A DNA stretch of 51,713 nucleotides from Acanthaster planci (lineage: Eukaryota; Echinodermata; Asteroidea; Valvatida; Acanthasteridae). Shown here one piece after another: positions 27,801-33,800 of the stretch (positions within the stretch are counted from its first letter, which is position 1; each line of letters opens with the position of its first letter). The notes under the pieces are model-generated. The model had not been told where the DNA came from. It did no database searches and saw nothing but the letters and a program-made list of their open reading frames with translations. Made by a program: the position numbers and the translations under genes. The DNA is taken from the NCBI RefSeq assembly GCF_001949145.1, contig NW_019091441.1, positions 1,104,948-1,156,660 of the forward strand. Reading direction: 5' to 3'.

Positions 27801-30800
27801 TATTCCATGTGCTTACAACTGTAGTCAAATGAGGGCGCTATAATGGATATATGGTCATATTCCTACCGTGTCTGGCCCTGTCATTAAAACTGATCCCTTA
27901 ATGTCCTACAGCTTTCAAATTAAATTAGGCACAGTGTTCTGGTGGCACTATCTGGCTCATTGAGCTAACAACTTTAAAGACAGGTCATTATAAAAATGGC
28001 AAAGTCAAAGATGGAGATGAAGCTAAGTAATGGAAAAACCCTGAGGAATGTGTTATCACAGCCATGATCAGAAACATGTTTTTACTTTGGACATCTATTA
28101 GGCATTTTTGCGACTTTAGTTATGCACTTGTGACACAGTCATTTTGACTAAATAAGAAGTTAAGGTTTGAATTGGTTGACTTTGTTGCTGGTTCCAAATC
28201 ACAGAAATAAGCAGACGGTTTTTATGTTGTCATCTCAAAATGATCGAATCGGACCCCAATTTGTTAATTTGCTTGCAGCAAACGTTAAGTTCTTCACAGT
28301 AGAATGTGAAAAGAGAGGGCAGCAGAGATGAGAGACCGGAAATTAACACACTGAGTAAAAATGACATTTGTTGACATGTTGTGTGCTACTTCATACGTTA
28401 CTATTTACTGTGTACCTCTTTCGGACGACACATCACGAAGAGTTTCACGTCCTACCTTTTTTTCACACCGGACCCAAACACGTTCCGGTTTATTGCTTTG
28501 ATGTCACATATTTCTGGTTTTATTGGGAACAAAACCATGCCCTGGGGGTAAAGTCAAGGGCTGCTGTCATGTTCAGTCCATGAGTTCAGAAGCCTATTAT
28601 GACAGTCATCAGTCTATTGATGTTAAATCTGTGCTAGAGTCGATCATATATCACCGTGTCAAGGCTAGAATCCCATGGCTTGTATAAATCTGTCAACTAT
28701 GTGGTATCTGAAGAACGTAGCACGACTGGAATGATGTATCATTTTCTGGGCCAGGTTCTTTACGATAGCCCTTTAATAGTCAAGTAGGTCAAGTTGAACC
28801 TGAAGCTGCTTTGAAGCATGAAGACAGAGCACATATAATGATGTTGGGTGATCCAGCGCCATGTGTATAACCATAAATGTCTTATTATTATTATTAATTT
28901 GACCCAAATAAACTAACAGAGTTGAACAGTACACATAAAAGCAAAACAAGGGAGACAAAATTACAAGGCTGGACAAATAATACAAAAGAAAACAGTAAGG
29001 CAGACACAGGGACCCCAGACAAACAACAACCGAATACCAGCCTGAGGACAAGACACGTGACTGTTATGTGGGTCAGGGACTGCAAAAGTAAAATTAACTA
29101 CGCTTTAATACCCACAGGTATGAAGCCCTGCACATAAAGAGTAACAAAGACACAACAAATTATAATCATGGTTGCCAGACTATCAGGCATCAGCCATTAA
29201 AAGGTTGATCTATTATGCCCCATCCAATCATAGGGCCTGCAAAAAGTGCTTTTTGCCCCCCCCCTTCCGCCGGCAGTGGTTTTAGGGTCTTAAGGAACTG
29301 TTGAAGGAAGTCAAGAACAGCAGAGACCTTAACAAAGCGTTGTAATAGGTCGTGCAAAAAAGTAATGCATGCTCAAGTGATTGTATCATAGATGGACAGT
29401 ATATACATCCCCAAACGTCAAACCTTATTGGGATCCCTACATCATTATAATCATGGGAAATGATCAATGAGTGATATTGACTGGCTCAGTGTGTGCAGGG
29501 TACTTGAATCATTCCTGACATTTGTCGGGGTAGATTCGTAAGTGTATTCTGTATATCAGTTTTGATTAGTTCTTCTTTCCATTGCATGGTATGCCTCAAT
29601 CAATCAAAGTTTTCCTGAAGTAGTCAGAAGTTGGCATTTGCTCAGATGCAAATCATGGCAAGCAGGCCATGTTTTGTCTGTTGATGATGCATTAGGCCTA
29701 TAGCGTAATTCGACAACCAGACCTGTGGTAGCATAAGACTTTTGGACAGGTGGTGCATGCACATTACATACCTGTTCAACCAATAGGGTGTGGCAATTTT
29801 CCAAATGCATGCACGTATCACACTGAAGAATGTGCGTGTGGGTGCAATGCCTCCACAGTTATCACAGTTATATGGCTTCTCCTCGTATTAATCTATATTG
29901 TTCATAGCCGGGGCCAGGGAGAAATGGATTTTTTTCTTCTTTTTTAAACAAAGAATACTTCACAGGAAAGAAAGCAATTAGTATATTTATCAAATATTAC
30001 CACAGAACCAAAGAAAGCAACACCATGAAATAAAAGCATGGACCACGAGTAAGGGTTTTAATATTTTTGTCTCCCCTCAACATCATGTTGAATGAGTCCA
30101 TTCGCTCTGGAATCCCCCCCCCGACAGCAAAATCTGGATATGCCACTCTTGTTCATCACCCATACTGACACATTTTGCACCTCACACTTCATCTCACATA
30201 GGCCAGTCAAGCTGTGACCCACAAGAGATGACTTGCCCACGTCAGCATCTCCTCCAACCCATCATGCTCGGCGCCTACCTGCTGCTGGGCAACGTGCTAC
30301 TCCTCAACCTACTCATTGCCATCTTCAGGTACTACCATGTTGCTATATTAACATGCATCACCAACTTCCAGGGTCGTACCCTGAAACTTTGGGTGTCATT
30401 TTTAAAGCATTCTCATCTGTCACCCATGGTCAAGCTTATCCATTACAGTGGAAGTGATAACTTCGGGTGTTTCTTTCAAATACATGAATGTGAGATAATG
30501 CTTCAATGCTGGACACTGAAAAATTTACTTACAGTCACTGTACATTGGAAGTCTGCAAGGTTTAAAGATTGAGATTAACGTATTGGGGCATGTTAAAAGT
30601 CATTTATTGCTGATTGAGGATTCAGGACCTTACAGTTAAAAATGAACTTCCAGACAGACACTGCTGTGATGCTGCATGTGATTTGTGTACAATTAAGAAA
30701 TTGACAATGCTTGAAATCAAGAGATGCACTAATACGTTTATCATCTCACAGGGTCTGACCCCACAATCCATTAATTGGTGTATTCCACCTGCAGCCTCTA

Positions 30801-33800
30801 AGTTGGCAAGGCCGTCGGTACAAACTTTTGTTTTATTTCGCGCAACAGTTGTCATCATTTCAAGGCACAAATACAGTCATAAGTATTAGGGCTGAGGAAT
30901 TACGAAGGAATGCTTTTGTCACGGATAGCTTGGAGCTTAACTTGAACAGTTTTCAAACTGAATGATTTCTTATTTTGTTGCGATTGGTTGTGATTACTTG
31001 CTGCAGCTTGGCTTCAGAACCAGTAAACTCCTTCACATATGTAGGCAATATGTATAGTCATCCTAAGATGCCGTCTCTGGAGATCTATGGGATGTTCTGC
31101 ATCTCTTCCTCATTTCGTTCCCCTGCCCAGCTCAATTTTTGACGAGGTCCAGACCAACTCACTAGAAGTTTGGAAGTTTGAGCTGTACTTTCTAATGGTG
31201 GAGTTTGAGGACCGGCCGGCCCTGCCCCCGCCCTTCATCATCCTGGAACACGCCTACCTGATCCTGCGCTGGGTATGGCGGAAGATATGCCACAAATGCT
31301 GCAAGAAGGCAAGCCCTAAAGGTAAATAGTGATTCCTTGGATGTTGCAAAAAATTTCTTGGAGAAGTCCAGTCACTAGTTAGGTGGAAAATTCTTGAAGT
31401 TGAATCGGAGTGTCAAATCCTTTCAATGCAGAAGAGAAGTGTACAATATATGGATGCCATCTCTTCTGACAAGGGCCAGAAAACTAGAAATATTGCCATG
31501 CAGCCGTCCACTCCATGCAGGGATGTTTTACACAGCAGCCATGCCATGCTTCTGCTCAGGCAAATAATAGAAAGTAGGTTTGCGGTAGCACCATGGATGT
31601 ATCTCTTTTGTGAGTATTTGTGGTTCTGAAAAGAACCAGTGGTACTCTTATTTCAGAACCACAAATACTCACAAAAGAGATCCATCCATGGTGCTACCGC
31701 AAACCTACTTTCTATTATACCTCTTCACCATGCAAACCTTCAAGACTTATCTGTACAGCGATTTATAGGTTCTAAGCTCATTTCCATCACATTTCTCGTT
31801 TCCACTGAGCACTTTTTTACAGTGGTACATGGTGAGTATCCCTGCAGAGTTGAGGGTATGAGACCTTTACCATTATTAATGTAGCTTCAGTACCTCCCCA
31901 TGTCGCTGAAAAGTGGATAAAGCTATCTTTTGGGCCGGAATCCATTAGTTGATACATCATGTATGTGTGACTTCAGAGAGAGAAAGTGGAAATGGCTATT
32001 GTGAGGGGAGGTAGGGGGGTCTTAAACCCCCCAAAAAGGTGAAAATAACAAAACGGAAAAAGAAAAAAGGAAAGAAAAAGTGAAAGAAAGGGAGGAAAGT
32101 GGATGAAAACCACCAATTTCCTTGAGAATGCCCTGGAATTGACTTCTTCCTCCAGTAACAGTTTGCTGCCATTGAATGCTTTAATCCTCTACCCCTTTGA
32201 CCATAAAAACTCACCCCCCCCCAAAAAAAAAAAGAAATTCTGGTGATGCCCATGGAAGTGGATTGAAATGTTGACTGCCAGTAACTGTCCAAACTGGTGG
32301 AGGGTTGACAGAATCAGTCAAGCAAGTTTGCCATTTTTTAACCTTATTTATTCTGTACCTTGTCAAAATGCTCGTCATTCTTGACCACGAAAAACAAATT
32401 AACATGAGAGGGAAGCAATTTACCAATAGGATCTTTATCCAAAATGACCCGTTTAAAGAACACATGGACAAATGTTTTGAATGTACCTGTGTTGTCTTGA
32501 TCTCAAGTGCTCTATCTCAACAAGAAGATGAAAAGAGCGCTGCGGGCATTTGAGAAGGAGTGCGCCGCCAACTACCGACGGAAGAAGAACGAGGAGAAAT
32601 ATATCCAAACCCCAGAACGGCTCAACCAGCTGGACAGAAGGTAAGCCATTTGTCCTCAATCAGTCTGCCAGAGAGGCTGGACTCTTTTAACTTGCTTCTT
32701 TTCTTTTTTTTCAGTTTTAGCACTCGATTTAAATCATAATCAAAATCAATTGAAAAGCATATCAAAAAGCCACTAAGGAAAATCAGATTGTAGGATTTGT
32801 TTAATTTCTTGTGTCTTTTTATTTAAAAGCAAAGTTTGTAATTCAGATCCACAGTTTTATTAATCTTAAATGATCTATACTCACTCTGAATGGAATATGA
32901 AGCCAGTCTCCTGAAACAATGGACTATATTACTATTGTGTACAGTGCACATGATACAGTATAAAGCAGTGTATTTCCTTTTACTGTTGTACAGTATACTT
33001 GAATAAGATAGAGTGTTCAGCTCTTCTTACATGTGTAGGCATACTTCTTCCTGTTTCAACATAAACACTCACCATGAATAATTTCTTCCACTGGTGGTTA
33101 GCTTGTACAATCCATCTCAACTAGGCTTAGCAATAAACACAGAAAAACACAATACCAGAGCAGTTTTAAGACAAACTGTATATATGTAGGCTGGAAGAGA
33201 GTGGTTATACTTGACTTTCAGGGACAGTCATTTTAGTTTGCTTAATTCTTGGACCTGCAATGTTAGTAACTTTAATAATACACACTCTAAAGGAATGTGT
33301 GAGATCTGTTTCCTGAAACTGTGAAAGAGTGTACTGTATTTGTCTTCGGTGCAATGCATATGATATGGTATTCTGAAGCAAATGGTGTCCAATATACATG
33401 TATAAGATACAGTGCTCAGATCGCATGACATGTGTACATCCTCCTCTTGGCACATCAACAACCATTATTTAGGTATTCCGTTGCAAGCCTTTACAATCCA
33501 TCCTGACTCCTGTAAGGTTTTGGCTTCGTATATCCAGCGTGGTCAGACATCTCCCAACAAACACAAAAACAACAAAAATACTAAAAAAGAGAATAGTTAT
33601 ACTTGATTTCAAGGGCAGTCATTTTAGTTGGCATATTTGAAACCCTTTTATGACAATTAACACAATGAATAAAAAATTAAAATCAGTTTAAACAAAAGAG
33701 TCTAATTCACATTTTACAAATCTGATGTCGTTTAAGTCCATGATTTTTATCAAGTTAGTTCTTTGGTAAAGTTAAACTTCAGTTGTTCATTGAGTGTGAT

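Noticed and set aside
28480-28580. Faint likeness between 28480-28580 and 45330-45410 (both GCTTTGAYGTCACA then ATTTCT.GGTT)
   Set aside because: Only two short blocks agree; without an alignment I cannot tell it from chance.
29750-29947. Cysteine-rich plus-strand ORF whose possible acceptor has the right phase to be a TRPM pore-loop exon
   Set aside because: The acceptor at 30201 joins exon 20 to exon 21 directly in phase, giving a normal two-cysteine pore loop. The 29.8-kb ORF has no good phase-0 donor and would add unneeded residues.
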